Of a stretch of 41,551 nucleotides of DNA, positions 6,091-14,236 are shown piece by piece. Origin of the DNA: a virus; the IMG/VR virus record IMGVR_UViG_3300043409_001301, positions 1 through 41,551 of that record. One strand, given 5' to 3'. A program made the position numbers and the translations under genes. The notes below the pieces were generated by a model, which was not told the DNA's origin, searched no databases, and saw nothing but the letters and a program-made list of their open reading frames with translations. Positions within the stretch are counted from its first letter, which is position 1. The number at the start of each line of letters is the position of its first letter.

Positions 6091-7052
6091 TGGCGCGCAT
6101 TCGGACGATCAAGCCTGAATTCTTCACTTCTGAGGACATCGTGAGCATGTCACCGCTGGCCCGCCTGCTTTACATCAGCACATGGTGCGAAGCTGACAAA
6201 GAGGGCCGACTTCAGTGGAAGCCCAAGACTTTCAAGTTGCGTTATTTCCCGGCTGACAACTGCGACATTGAGAGTCTGTGCGGAGAATTGGTGGCCGCAC
6301 GGCTCGTTGTCCCTTATGGCGACGGCTTTGCGCACATTCCGGGCTTTGCGAAGCATCAGCATGTAAACCCGCGCGAGTCCAAAAGCGTGCTGCCCGTACC
6401 AGACACGCATGTTGAACGAGAGCCGTCGCACATCCCCGCTGATGTCCGCGCATTTGTTATGGCCCGCGATGGCGGTCGGTGCGTTCGCTGCGGATCGGAT
6501 GACCACCCGCAGCTGGATCACATCCTCCCTCAAAGCTGCTTGGGTCCGCATGTAGCCGACAACCTGCGCGTCTTGTGTCGGTCATGCAACGCCGGACGGC
6601 CTGTTTCCGGCTCTGGGCTTGTCGAGGATCTGAAAAAAGACGGCTACACCATCCAACAACTGCGCGTCAGATTTGGAATTGACGCGTCAATTCATGAATT
6701 GACAGACAGGGAGGAAGGGAAGGGAAGGGAAGGGAAGGGAAAGACATCTTCATCAATCCCGCCTGACGGCGGGCAAGAGGTGGTGTCGGAATTTCCACCT
6801 GGGTTTGCCGAGTTCTGGAAAGCCTATCCCCGCAAAGTCGGCAAGGACGCAGCAGCAAAGGCCTTTGCCAAGCGGCGACCGACAACAGCCCTTTTGGCGC
6901 AGATGCTCGAAGCCATCACACGGCAGCGCGACTCTCCGCAGTGGATCCGTGAAGGCGGGCAGTTCATCCCGCACCCGGCGACCTGGATCAACGAGGGCCG
7001 TTGGCAGGACGACACGGCAGACGTACCCGACCGTTTTGCAGGAGCACTCTGA
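6090..7052 (+). CDS. Phage replication initiator (O-like) with embedded HNH domain
   Basis: 320 aa from ATG 6090 (M-A-R-I-R-T-I-K-P-E-F-F). Residues 1-95 are the winged-helix DNA-binding domain typical of phage replication organisers. Residues 120-170 are an HNH nuclease module with C131-x2-C134, L-D-H144, N159 and C163-x2-C166. Residues 236-310 (F-W-K-A-Y-P-R-K-V-G-K-D, then H-P-A-T-W-I-N-E-G-R-W) are the usual C-terminal replisome-loading domain. The helicase gene follows immediately, as in lambda O/P. The HNH insertion is unusual and could nick DNA at the origin. The linker region encodes repeats that may be the origin itself. Confidence 0.85.
   Translation: MARIRTIKPEFFTSEDIVSMSPLARLLYISTWCEADKEGRLQWKPKTFKLRYFPADNCDIESLCGELVAARLVVPYGDGFAHIPGFAKHQHVNPRESKSVLPVPDTHVEREPSHIPADVRAFVMARDGGRCVRCGSDDHPQLDHILPQSCLGPHVADNLRVLCRSCNAGRPVSGSGLVEDLKKDGYTIQQLRVRFGIDASIHELTDREEGKGREGKGKTSSSIPPDGGQEVVSEFPPGFAEFWKAYPRKVGKDAAAKAFAKRRPTTALLAQMLEAITRQRDSPQWIREGGQFIPHPATWINEGRWQDDTADVPDRFAGAL
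6676..6742. other. Candidate replication origin inside the initiator gene
   Basis: An 18-bp perfect palindrome at 6676-6693 (GAATTGAC-GC-GTCAATTC) is followed by a third GAATTGAC at 6696-6703 and then a purine-only tract made of GGGAA repeats to 6742. In lambda the origin iterons lie inside the O gene, between its DNA-binding and protein-interaction domains; this is the same relative location. The assignment is inferred from position and repeats only. Confidence 0.5.
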
Positions 7053-7966
7053 TGGCCCAAAAACTCACCATTGGCCGCAAAGAACTGGACGCCATGCGCG
7101 CTGAGTTGGACATCATGCTCTCGGTCAAAAAGCCCAGCGAATACTTCGACGAACTGCTGGAAGCCTTCAGCGACAAGCCGATTACCGACCCAGACGTCAA
7201 GAGCACGAAGCTGCGGGGCATGCTGCATTTCCGCGAAGGCGAAGTGACGGCCTGGGTTGGCTACAACGGCCACCGCAAGAGCATGTTCACCAGCCAAGTG
7301 GCGCTTGACCTCGTAGCGCAGGGCCGGAAGGTGCTCATCATTTCGCTGGAAATGCAGCCAGGCCGAACCCTGCACCGCATGGCCAGGCAGGCGTCAGGAA
7401 TTGCCCGCCCGTCACGCGGCTGGCTTGAGGCGTTCGCGTTCAACACGCAGGGCCTGTGGATCTTGGATCACGTTGGCCGGTTGGGCGTTGATGACACGCT
7501 GGCAATAGTCCGCTATTTCGCCAATTCGTTGGGCGGTACTGACGTGTTCATCGACTCGATGATGATGGTCTGCGGGTCTGAGGAAAGCATGGACGAACAA
7601 AAGCAGTTCACGACCGCACTCGTCCGCGTCAGCCAGGAAACCAAGCAGCACATCCACCTGATAGCGCATTGCCGTAAGCCTGCGCACGGTGAAGACACGC
7701 CGCCGACGAAGTACGACCTTCGCGGTTCGGCTTCGATCAGCGACCAGTGCGCCAACGTCGTGACGGTCTGGGCCAACAAGGAAAAGGCCCGCAAAGTTGC
7801 AATGGGTGATCTGTCGGTGAACGACGACCCCGATGCCCTGGTGACGGTTGAGAAGCAGCGTAACGGCACGTTTGAGGGCCGCGTCAAGCTGTGGTTCGAT
7901 GACCCGAGCTTGCGTTTCTGCGACGACCGACACAGCCGAGTTATGCCACTTCTGGGGGCGAAATGA
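7052..7966 (+). CDS. DnaB/RecA-like replicative helicase
   Basis: 304 aa from ATG 7052 (TGATG overlap; GGAG upstream). A RecA-fold ATPase: P-loop G-Y-N-G-H-R-K-S (70-77), catalytic S-L-E-M with Glu100, Walker B D-V-F-I-D-S (164-169), and a sensor-like H-L-I-A-H-C-R-K. It lacks the full N-terminal domain of DnaB, so it resembles the short phage helicases coupled to O-like initiators. The P-loop has R where the third glycine of GxxGxGK is expected. Confidence 0.85.
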   Translation: MAQKLTIGRKELDAMRAELDIMLSVKKPSEYFDELLEAFSDKPITDPDVKSTKLRGMLHFREGEVTAWVGYNGHRKSMFTSQVALDLVAQGRKVLIISLEMQPGRTLHRMARQASGIARPSRGWLEAFAFNTQGLWILDHVGRLGVDDTLAIVRYFANSLGGTDVFIDSMMMVCGSEESMDEQKQFTTALVRVSQETKQHIHLIAHCRKPAHGEDTPPTKYDLRGSASISDQCANVVTVWANKEKARKVAMGDLSVNDDPDALVTVEKQRNGTFEGRVKLWFDDPSLRFCDDRHSRVMPLLGAK

Positions 7967-8169
7967 TCGACATGGAAATCTTCCAAGACCCGGTAGCTAT
8001 CCGGGCGCTTGAGGAACGCAGAGAGTTATTCCGCGTTGCTGCTCAGTCCGCATTGGACCGCAGCAAGGGCGGCAAAACGCTGGACCCTGATGCACGCGCA
8101 TGGGCGCTGCGCTGGGCCGCAATCAAGCCGCTAGACGGCATGCTTTCAACCGGAGAAAAGATTGGCTGA
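7963..8169 (+). CDS. Hypothetical protein (68 aa)
   Basis: ATGA overlap with the helicase stop. A small, helical, charged protein (A-L-E-E-R-R-E-L-F-R-V-A-A-Q-S-A-L) with C-terminal W-A-L-R-W-A-A-I-K. No known family recognised. Its position between helicase and the SSB-tailed protein suggests an accessory replication role. Confidence 0.6.
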   Translation: MIDMEIFQDPVAIRALEERRELFRVAAQSALDRSKGGKTLDPDARAWALRWAAIKPLDGMLSTGEKIG

Positions 8170-8446
8170 GTTCGACAATACAAATCGTGGAGCGCTGTTC
8201 AAGAACAACCGCAAAGAGAAAGACACGCAGCCCGATTACACCGGCTCGCTGAACGTGGGCGGCGTGGATCATTTCCTCGATGCGTGGCTGAAGACCGACA
8301 AGAACGGCAACAAGTTCATGTCCGTCTCAGTCAAGCGCAAGGACAAGCAGCCAGAAGCCGCGCGGCCAGCAGAGCCAACGCGGGCACCACAACGCGCAGC
8401 TCCGAAGACGGGCTTCGATGACATGCACGATGAAATCCCGTTCTGA
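8162..8446 (+). CDS. DUF736-like protein with SSB-type acidic tail
   Basis: 94 aa from TTG 8162, overlapping the previous stop by 8 nt. Residues 1-60 (F-D-N-T-N-R-G-A-L-F-K-N-N, P-D-Y-T-G-S-L-N-V) match the small beta-fold DUF736/phage family. A Pro/Ala linker follows. The protein ends D-D-M-H-D-E-I-P-F, very close to the C-terminal tip by which single-stranded DNA-binding proteins recruit partners. A role as the phage SSB is a reasonable inference. Confidence 0.7.
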   Translation: MAEFDNTNRGALFKNNRKEKDTQPDYTGSLNVGGVDHFLDAWLKTDKNGNKFMSVSVKRKDKQPEAARPAEPTRAPQRAAPKTGFDDMHDEIPF

Positions 8447-8448
8447 GC

Positions 8449-8883
8449 ATGGCAAGTACAGCCCCCAACTTCCAGGCGGCGAACGTCAAAAACCTCGCGC
8501 TAAACCGCGCGGCAGTCAAAAAAGCCGCGTGCAGCCGAGGAACTGAAGGCGTCGGCATGAAGGACATCATCCGCCTTACCGGCTTGAGCAAGGCGACGTG
8601 CCAGAAGCACATTTACGCGCTGGAGAGCTTCGGGCACATCGAGCGAAGCGCAGTCACCGGGCATACCGTCAAGTACGGGCCAAAGGGCACATGGGCAGCG
8701 CATGCAGACATCCGCGCGAAGACTGAGCAGCAGGTCATCAAGTACGGGTGCAAGCAATGGGAGTCGCACGCCGCCACTGAGGCATGGGCGAATCACATCC
8801 CCGTGCATCGGGTCGTCCAAGCAAGCAACGCAACACCGCTGCGCCCTGCTGGGCCTGCAAGTGTCTGGGGGTTGGCCGCATGA
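8449..8883 (+). CDS. Winged-helix DNA-binding protein (144 aa)
   Basis: Residues 35-70 (G-M-K-D-I-I-R-L-T-G-L-S-K-A-T-C-Q-K-H-I-Y-A-L) form a helix-turn-helix with a following wing (G-H-T-V-K-Y-G-P-K). The last residues (G-P-A-S-V-W-G-L-A-A) resemble the end of the next protein, G-P-N-S-V-W-S-M-A, so the two are probably related. May regulate early or middle genes. Confidence 0.7.
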   Translation: MASTAPNFQAANVKNLALNRAAVKKAACSRGTEGVGMKDIIRLTGLSKATCQKHIYALESFGHIERSAVTGHTVKYGPKGTWAAHADIRAKTEQQVIKYGCKQWESHAATEAWANHIPVHRVVQASNATPLRPAGPASVWGLAA

Positions 8884-9176
8884 AGATACCTCGCGCACAG
8901 CAAGCCGGACTTCTCGCAAAAAGGCTGCGCGCCCGTGAACAGCAGGCCCTAGACATCGTGACGCAGGAGCCAGGCTTAGGGGCTGCAGAGATAGCCGAGC
9001 GCATGGGCGTGCAGTCAACGACCGCGGGCAATTACATGAACTGCCTATCAACGGTGCAGCTGGTGCACTGCACTGGCTACGGTCGGTGGTCTACATGGTG
9101 GCCGGGAGAGGGTCCAAAGCCTACGCAGATGGCGCGGGTGCCAGTGGGGCCAAACAGTGTCTGGAGCATGGCTTGA
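8880..9176 (+). CDS. Winged-helix DNA-binding protein (98 aa)
   Basis: ATGA overlap at 8880. Residues 20-60 (R-E-Q-Q-A-L-D-I-V, A-A-E-I-A-E-R-M-G-V-Q-S-T-T-A-G-N-Y) form a MarR/GntR-like helix-turn-helix. The C-terminus resembles that of the upstream protein, suggesting an ancient tandem duplication of a regulator. No ligand domain is present. Confidence 0.7.
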   Translation: MKIPRAQQAGLLAKRLRAREQQALDIVTQEPGLGAAEIAERMGVQSTTAGNYMNCLSTVQLVHCTGYGRWSTWWPGEGPKPTQMARVPVGPNSVWSMA

Positions 9177-9436
9177 GGCGTGCTGCCCGCGTCGATGAAA
9201 ACCAAGCGGCCATCGTGTCGGCTCTGCGCGATGCTGGCTGCAAGGTGTGGATAATCGGACTGCCTGTTGATCTGCTTATCGGCAAGCAGGGCAAGACCTT
9301 GCTTGTGGAGTGCAAGACAGCCAAAGGCAAGTACACACCGCTTCAAGAGGCATTCATGAGAGATTGGAATGGCGGTCCGGTGGCAACGATCCGCGATGTT
9401 GCTGGCGCACTGACGCTGGCCAGGAGTCTCGATTGA
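9173..9436 (+). CDS. VRR-NUC-like nuclease (87 aa)
   Basis: TTG 9173 overlaps the previous stop (TTGA); a longer upstream frame is a shadow of the winged-helix gene. The core reads G-L-P-V-D-L-L-I-G, then L-L-V-E-C-K-T-A-K-G-K-Y-T-P-L-Q-E. The D-x(n)-E-x-K pattern is that of VRR-NUC/restriction-like nucleases, and the downstream Q supports this family. It may resolve branched replication intermediates. Confidence 0.75.
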   Translation: MRRAARVDENQAAIVSALRDAGCKVWIIGLPVDLLIGKQGKTLLVECKTAKGKYTPLQEAFMRDWNGGPVATIRDVAGALTLARSLD

Positions 9437-9813
9437 AGCGTGAACCTATCGACTTCCACATCGTCCCTGTGCACCAGGACAAAATGCACTTGCGCTTGGA
9501 GAACTGGGGCCGCTGGTCAAGCCCACCGAAAGCGCTAGACATCGCCCCAGGATTTGACAGGGCAAGAAGTGACGAGATACAACGCGAGACAAGCGAAGCC
9601 AGCGACTCCAGGCCCCCGGTAGACGTCCGGGACGCCATCAAGGTGCAGGCTGCGATGCACTTCATGCCGACGAAGAACAGGCAGGCGCTGGCGTGGTACT
9701 ACGTCAAGCCGAGCGCACCAATCAAGGCTTGCCGCATGATTGCTTGCACGCCGGAGCAGCTTGTGGCCTACGTGGACGACGGACGGCAAATGCTGATAAA
9801 TCGCAAGGTTTGA
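9433..9813 (+). CDS. Q-like late antiterminator
   Basis: 126 aa from TTG 9433 (TTGA overlap). The C-terminal half (K-N-R-Q-A-L-A-W-Y-Y-V-K-P-S-A-P-I-K, C-R-M-I-A-C-T-P-E-Q-L) is the helix-turn-helix region of phage antitermination Q-type proteins. It is the last gene before the late block, and a promoter-terminator pair follows at once, the lambda Q layout. The N-terminal 50 residues are not diagnostic. Confidence 0.65.
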   Translation: MKREPIDFHIVPVHQDKMHLRLENWGRWSSPPKALDIAPGFDRARSDEIQRETSEASDSRPPVDVRDAIKVQAAMHFMPTKNRQALAWYYVKPSAPIKACRMIACTPEQLVAYVDDGRQMLINRKV

Positions 9814-9840
9814 CACAGAGCAGGATTTGTGCTTTACAAT
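9810..9840 (+). promoter_or_regulatory. Candidate late promoter (pR'-like)
   Basis: TTGACA (9810-9815) and TACAAT (9835-9840), separated by 19 bp. The -35 overlaps the stop codon of the Q-like gene. The spacing is 2 bp longer than ideal, which suits a promoter at which polymerase needs help. Transcription would start near 9847 and meet the terminator at 9919-9940. Confidence 0.55.
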
Positions 9841-9918
9841 GCTGCAACCGCGCGAGGGTATACCCATTAGGCAGGCCACACCACAATGGAGGCCGGGCCA
9901 CCCCCGAGCGAAAGCGAA

Positions 9919-9940
9919 GCCCCCTAGTGGGGCTTTCTGC
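9919..9940 (+). terminator. Terminator between late promoter and terminase
   Basis: AAGCCCC/GGGGCTT stem with loop CTAGT, followed by a short T-rich tail (TTCT). Located about 70-90 nt after the candidate late promoter and ahead of all late genes, like lambda tR'. Antitermination by the Q-like protein would be needed for late expression. Confidence 0.6.
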
Positions 9941-9983
9941 ATTGGGCGCGCATAACTAGCCGGACCTCGCAAGAGAAGGCAGC

Positions 9984-10304
9984 ATGTCTACTGTAGAAAG
10001 AACTAGAAAGAAGCGCGCCAAGACTGGCGGCCGGACCACCGGCACACCCAACAAGGTGACGCAAGAGTTCAGGGAGACAGTGCAGAAGCTGCTGGACGAC
10101 AACCGCGACAACGTGGGCCGGTGGCTTACCTTGGTTGCAGAGGGTGACGGCACCGATAGCGGCAAGCCTGACCCCGGCAAAGCGCTGGACATGCTGGCAA
10201 AACTGGCAGAGTACGCCGCCCCGAAGTTGGCCCGCACCGAGCACACCGGAGAGGGCGGAGGGCCTGTCAAGCAGAGCCTGACGGTCACGTTCGTTAAACC
10301 GTGA
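9984..10304 (+). CDS. Terminase small subunit (putative)
   Basis: 106 aa. A basic N-terminus (R-T-R-K-K-R-A-K-T-G-G-R-T-T-G-T-P-N-K) precedes a helical region (L-D-M-L-A-K-L-A-E-Y-A-A-P-K-L-A-R-T). This composition, the length and the GTGA overlap with terL support a TerS that recognises pac or cos DNA. It is shorter than many TerS proteins. Confidence 0.65.
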   Translation: MSTVERTRKKRAKTGGRTTGTPNKVTQEFRETVQKLLDDNRDNVGRWLTLVAEGDGTDSGKPDPGKALDMLAKLAEYAAPKLARTEHTGEGGGPVKQSLTVTFVKP

Positions 10305-11578
10305 TCGAGTTTCCCGACAAGCTCCAGTGCCTGTTCACGCCGAGCCGATACAAGTTCCTGAAGGGTGGGCGCGGCTCTGCAAAGTCTTGGAGCGTTGCGC
10401 GGGCACTGCTGATACAGGGCGCGGCCAGTCCTCACCGCATCCTCTGCACCCGAGAAGTCCAGAAGTCGCTGCGGCAGTCTGTCCACCAGCTTCTGAAGGA
10501 CCAGATCACCGCGCTGGGCCTGGACGACTTCTATCAGGTGCTGCGGGACGAGATACGGGGCGAGAACGGATCTGCGTTCTATTTCGCGGGCTTGTCCGAC
10601 CTTACGGTTGACTCAATCAAGTCCTTCGAGGGCTGTACGCGGGTCTGGATGGAGGAAGGCCAAACCACAACCAAGCGTTCGTGGCAAATCCTGACGCCAA
10701 CTATCCGGGCCAAAGACTCCGAGATATGGGTCACGTACAACCCGGAGCTAGAGACAGACGAGACACACATCAGGGCGTTGGCTGGCGAAGAGGACACGAT
10801 CACCGTAGAGGTGAACTACGAGGACAACCCGTGGTTTCCTGAAGTGCTGGAGAAAGAGCGGGCAAAGGACGAACGGAATCTGTCCCCCGAGGAATACGCG
10901 CACACCTGGAGGGGCCGCACCCTTCCCGCTGTTGTTGGCGCTATCTACTTCAACGAAGTGGCGCAGGCTGAATTGAGCGGTCGAATCGGGCGATTCCCGA
11001 TGGACCCGAAGCTCAAGGTTCACCGCATCTGGGACATGGGCTGGAATGACGCAATGGCGATCATCCTTGCCCAGCGCCTCGGTTCTGCGCTTACCTGCGT
11101 GGGCTACGTGACCGGCACGCACCGCACGACAGCCGACTACATCGCTGACTTCAAGGGTGATGCGTACAGGGGCTGGAACTGGGGGCACGACTTCCTGCCC
11201 CATGACGGGTTTGCCAACAACAGGCAGACCGGCAAGGCAGACGCGGACGTTCTGCGCGGGCTTGGTTGCTCTGTCAGAGAGACGCCGAACATGGAGGTTG
11301 AGCAGGGCATAAGGGCCGCGCGCTTGATCTTTCCGCGCGTCTACATCGACAAGCAGGCATGTGCTTCTGCTGACCCTGAGTTGCCCGGCTTGGTTGAGTG
11401 CTTGAAGCGCTACAGACGACGCATCAACCAGCAGACAAAGACAGCGGAAGGCCCGCTGCACGACGTACACAGCAACGGGGCCGATGCGTTCCGCTATCTG
11501 TCGCTGAACGTCGAGGAACTGGACAACGAGAACTGGGGCGGGAAGCCGCTCAAGATCACTAGAAAGTGGGTTGTATGA
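10301..11578 (+). CDS. terL: Terminase large subunit (Terminase_3/PBSX-like)
   Basis: 425 aa from GTG 10301. ATPase: Walker A G-G-R-G-S-A-K-S (22-29), Walker B R-V-W-M-E-E (114-119), coupling region V-T-Y-N-P-E (144-149). Nuclease: I-W-D-M-G (Asp245) and the C-terminal D-V-H-S-N-G-A-D-A-F-R-Y, contributing metal-binding acids. It drives DNA packaging and cuts the concatemer. The close match to Terminase_3 enzymes makes headful packaging plausible. Confidence 0.95.
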   Translation: MIEFPDKLQCLFTPSRYKFLKGGRGSAKSWSVARALLIQGAASPHRILCTREVQKSLRQSVHQLLKDQITALGLDDFYQVLRDEIRGENGSAFYFAGLSDLTVDSIKSFEGCTRVWMEEGQTTTKRSWQILTPTIRAKDSEIWVTYNPELETDETHIRALAGEEDTITVEVNYEDNPWFPEVLEKERAKDERNLSPEEYAHTWRGRTLPAVVGAIYFNEVAQAELSGRIGRFPMDPKLKVHRIWDMGWNDAMAIILAQRLGSALTCVGYVTGTHRTTADYIADFKGDAYRGWNWGHDFLPHDGFANNRQTGKADADVLRGLGCSVRETPNMEVEQGIRAARLIFPRVYIDKQACASADPELPGLVECLKRYRRRINQQTKTAEGPLHDVHSNGADAFRYLSLNVEELDNENWGGKPLKITRKWVV

Positions 11579-11769
11579 CCGTGCAAGAGCAAATCGACGC
11601 GCTGCTAGCCGAAGCCGCGCCGCTGCGTCTGCTGGCCGATGACGAGGCCGAACAGAAGGGCCTGCCCAAGATGGTGGACCGCATCAACGCGCTGCGCGCC
11701 TTGCCGCCTGAGTCTGAGGCTGTCGAGCCCGTGAAGCGTGGGCCTGGCCGCCCGAAGAAGGCTGACTGA
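11575..11769 (+). CDS. Small basic-tailed protein between terL and portal (64 aa)
   Basis: ATGA overlap with terL and TGATG overlap with the portal gene. The N-terminal 50 residues are acidic and helical. The C-terminus G-P-G-R-P-K-K is an AT-hook-like DNA-binding tail. It may assist packaging; the family is unknown to me. Confidence 0.6.
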   Translation: MTVQEQIDALLAEAAPLRLLADDEAEQKGLPKMVDRINALRALPPESEAVEPVKRGPGRPKKAD

Positions 11770-13952
11770 TGAAGATGACCGACGACCAGATGCTCGCCCA
11801 GCTTGAACTGGTGGAGCGGCAGGCCGTTGGCTACTACACGGGCGAAGTCGCGCATGAGCAGGCGCTGGCGCTGGACTACTACCACAGCAAGCCCTTTGGC
11901 ACCGAGGAACCGGGCCGCAGCGCTGTCGTCAGTTCAGACGTGTGGGACGTGGTTGAAGGACTTACGCCTGCAATCCTGCGCCCGTTCCTGTCGTCCGATG
12001 ACGTCGTGAAGTTCAACCCGCTCGGGCCTGATGATGAGGAATCGGCTAAGCAGGAGTCCGAGTACATCAACTGGGTGGTGACTCAGCGCAACGACAGCTT
12101 CCCGCAGTTGGTCGCGTGGTGCAAGACCGGCTTGCTTCAGAAAAACGGCGTCGTCAAGTATTGGTGGGAGAAGAACACCCGCGCCAGCGTTGAGCGGTAC
12201 TACGGCAAGGAGCTAGAGCTGGTCATGCTCATGCTTCAGGAGCCCGGCGTGAAGCTGGAAGCCATCAACGAAGCAGAGCCGGGCCCCGATGGCGTGCCGC
12301 TGTTTGACGTTGAGTTGCGCACTACCGAAGAGACGGGATCGGCGAAGTTCTGCGTTATTCCGCCTGAAGAGTTCCTAATCAGCCGCGACGCACAGACGCC
12401 AAACCCCAAGGCTGCGCGGTTTGTGCAGCATCGGCGCATGGCCACCATTGCCGAACTGCGTGGTATGGGCTACAAGGTAGATGACGACATCCCGGACGGC
12501 TTCGACTTCGATCCGCAGTTCAGCCAGCAGTACCAAGCACGGCGCAGCGAAGAGGAGCGCAATTCGCAGGACGAGGGCAACGATCCGTCCATGCGCGAGG
12601 TGTTGTTCAAAGAGACTTTCTGGCTGATCGACCGCAACGGCGACGGCGAGCCGGAACTGCGCAAGCTGTGTACCGTTGGCAAAGAGATTCTGGCCGACGA
12701 AGAGACAGAAGAAGCCCCGTTCGCTGGCTGGACTCCATACCCGCAGCCGTTCAAGTTCTACGGCGGCTGTCCTGCTGATGAGTCCATCGAGATTCAGAAG
12801 ATCAAGAGCACGCTTTGGCGGCAGTCTCTTGACAACATCTACACGATCAACAACAACCGGGTCTACGCCAACGAGTCCGTGACGCTGGATGACCTGATCG
12901 ACAACCAAATCGCCGGTGTCGTTCGCGTCAAGGGCATGGGCAACGTGTCGCAGTCCGTCATGGCGGCAGAAATCACGCCGATTGCGGGCGTTGTCCAGCC
13001 GATGATGGAGTACCTGGACTCTGCGAAAGAGAACCGTACCGGCTTCAGTCGCTACAACCAAGGCAGCGCGGACCTGGGCAACCAGAAGACGCTGGGCGAA
13101 GTGCAGTTGGTCACGGAACAATCCGGCCAGCGCACGGAGTTGGTGACACGCTCGTTTGCCAATGGCCTGGCTGACCTGATGCGCGGCATACACGGCCTGT
13201 GCAGGCGGCATGCCACCAAGGCCGAGACGATCAAGCTGCGCGGAAAGTGGGTACAGATTGACCCGCGCGGCTGGAAAGAGCGGCTGGACCTGTCTATCTC
13301 TGTCGGCCTGGGTGCATCTGACCAGCGCATGAAGCTGCAAGGCTTGCAGATGATCATGAACGAGCAGAAGGCTCAGATTCAACTGACGGGTGGTAAGTCG
13401 GTGAGCCCCGAGAACCTGTACAACGCAGCGGCAAAGATGGCAGAGGCTACAGGCTTCAAACAGCCGGAAATGTTCTTCACGATGCCGCAGCAAGAACAGG
13501 GATTGCCGCCACAGGTGCAGCAGATTCTGGCCCAGGCGCAGCAAGAGATTCAGCAGCTACAACAGGAAAACGCGGCGTTGAAGAGTGGCGTCGAGGTCAA
13601 GAAGATCGAAGTTGAGAGCCGCGAGCGCATCGAATCGGCCAAGATGCAGAACGCGCTGGCCATCGAAGACAAGCGCGACGACCAGAAGCGTGACGCAGAG
13701 GAGTTGAAGTCGTGGCTCCAGTTGGTGCTTCAGAAGATGCAGCCCAACGTGGACTTGTCGGGCGCTGTTGCTGAAGACATCGCAGAAGAGCCTGGTGAGC
13801 CGGTGGAAGAAAAGCCGGACCCGATGATGCTGTTGGCCCAGGCCCTGCAAGGCATGAACGCGCCAAAGCGCAAGCGCATGAGCATCCAGGCCCCGAGTGG
13901 GCAAGTTTACCAAGGGATGATTGAAGACGACGCGCCAGAGGCTGCGCAGTAA
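11769..13952 (+). CDS. Portal protein (P22-like)
   Basis: 727 aa, the P22 portal size class. N-terminal region D-V-W-D-V-V-E-G-L-T-P-A-I-L-R-P-F, central P-E-E-F-L-I-S-R-D-A, and the region N-R-T-G-F-S-R-Y-N-Q-G are typical of P22_portal family members in podoviruses. A long Gln/Glu-rich coiled coil (residues about 580-660) precedes the C-terminus, matching the P22 barrel. It forms the dodecameric DNA channel. Confidence 0.92.
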   Translation: MKMTDDQMLAQLELVERQAVGYYTGEVAHEQALALDYYHSKPFGTEEPGRSAVVSSDVWDVVEGLTPAILRPFLSSDDVVKFNPLGPDDEESAKQESEYINWVVTQRNDSFPQLVAWCKTGLLQKNGVVKYWWEKNTRASVERYYGKELELVMLMLQEPGVKLEAINEAEPGPDGVPLFDVELRTTEETGSAKFCVIPPEEFLISRDAQTPNPKAARFVQHRRMATIAELRGMGYKVDDDIPDGFDFDPQFSQQYQARRSEEERNSQDEGNDPSMREVLFKETFWLIDRNGDGEPELRKLCTVGKEILADEETEEAPFAGWTPYPQPFKFYGGCPADESIEIQKIKSTLWRQSLDNIYTINNNRVYANESVTLDDLIDNQIAGVVRVKGMGNVSQSVMAAEITPIAGVVQPMMEYLDSAKENRTGFSRYNQGSADLGNQKTLGEVQLVTEQSGQRTELVTRSFANGLADLMRGIHGLCRRHATKAETIKLRGKWVQIDPRGWKERLDLSISVGLGASDQRMKLQGLQMIMNEQKAQIQLTGGKSVSPENLYNAAAKMAEATGFKQPEMFFTMPQQEQGLPPQVQQILAQAQQEIQQLQQENAALKSGVEVKKIEVESRERIESAKMQNALAIEDKRDDQKRDAEELKSWLQLVLQKMQPNVDLSGAVAEDIAEEPGEPVEEKPDPMMLLAQALQGMNAPKRKRMSIQAPSGQVYQGMIEDDAPEAAQ

Positions 13953-14236
13953 TGGCAACCGGCACAGGCACCGCTGAGATTGACTTCGGCGCTTTCCCTG
14001 GCAGCAATGAGGCATCCGAGGTTGTTGCGGCTGTTGGCGTCACGCCTGCAACGCACGTTGAGGCTTGGGTGATGGGCGACGACACCACGACCGACCACAC
14101 GGCGGCGGATCATAAGTATTTCCCGGTGTTCGCTGCCCTGACGACTGAGGCCGGAACCGATCAATTCATTGTCTACGGGCGCAGCACGCAGAAGATGCAG
14201 GGCGCATGGGCATTCCACTACGTTTGGGCTAACTGA
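13952..14236 (+). CDS. Small structural protein (94 aa)
   Basis: TAATG overlap with the portal gene. A beta-rich protein (A-T-H-V-E-A-W-V-M-G-D-D, F-I-V-Y-G-R-S) ending H-Y-V-W-A-N. It lies in the head region, so it may be a decoration or head-completion protein. No family is certain. Confidence 0.55.
   Translation: MATGTGTAEIDFGAFPGSNEASEVVAAVGVTPATHVEAWVMGDDTTTDHTAADHKYFPVFAALTTEAGTDQFIVYGRSTQKMQGAWAFHYVWAN

Noticed and set aside
9840-9960. tRNA-like or small RNA gene in the gap before terS
   Set aside because: No cloverleaf or CCA end; a promoter and terminator explain the gap better.
12375-13544. 389-aa reverse-strand ORF within the portal gene
   Set aside because: It is antisense to a clear portal protein; composition fits a shadow in high-GC DNA and it has no ribosome site or motif.
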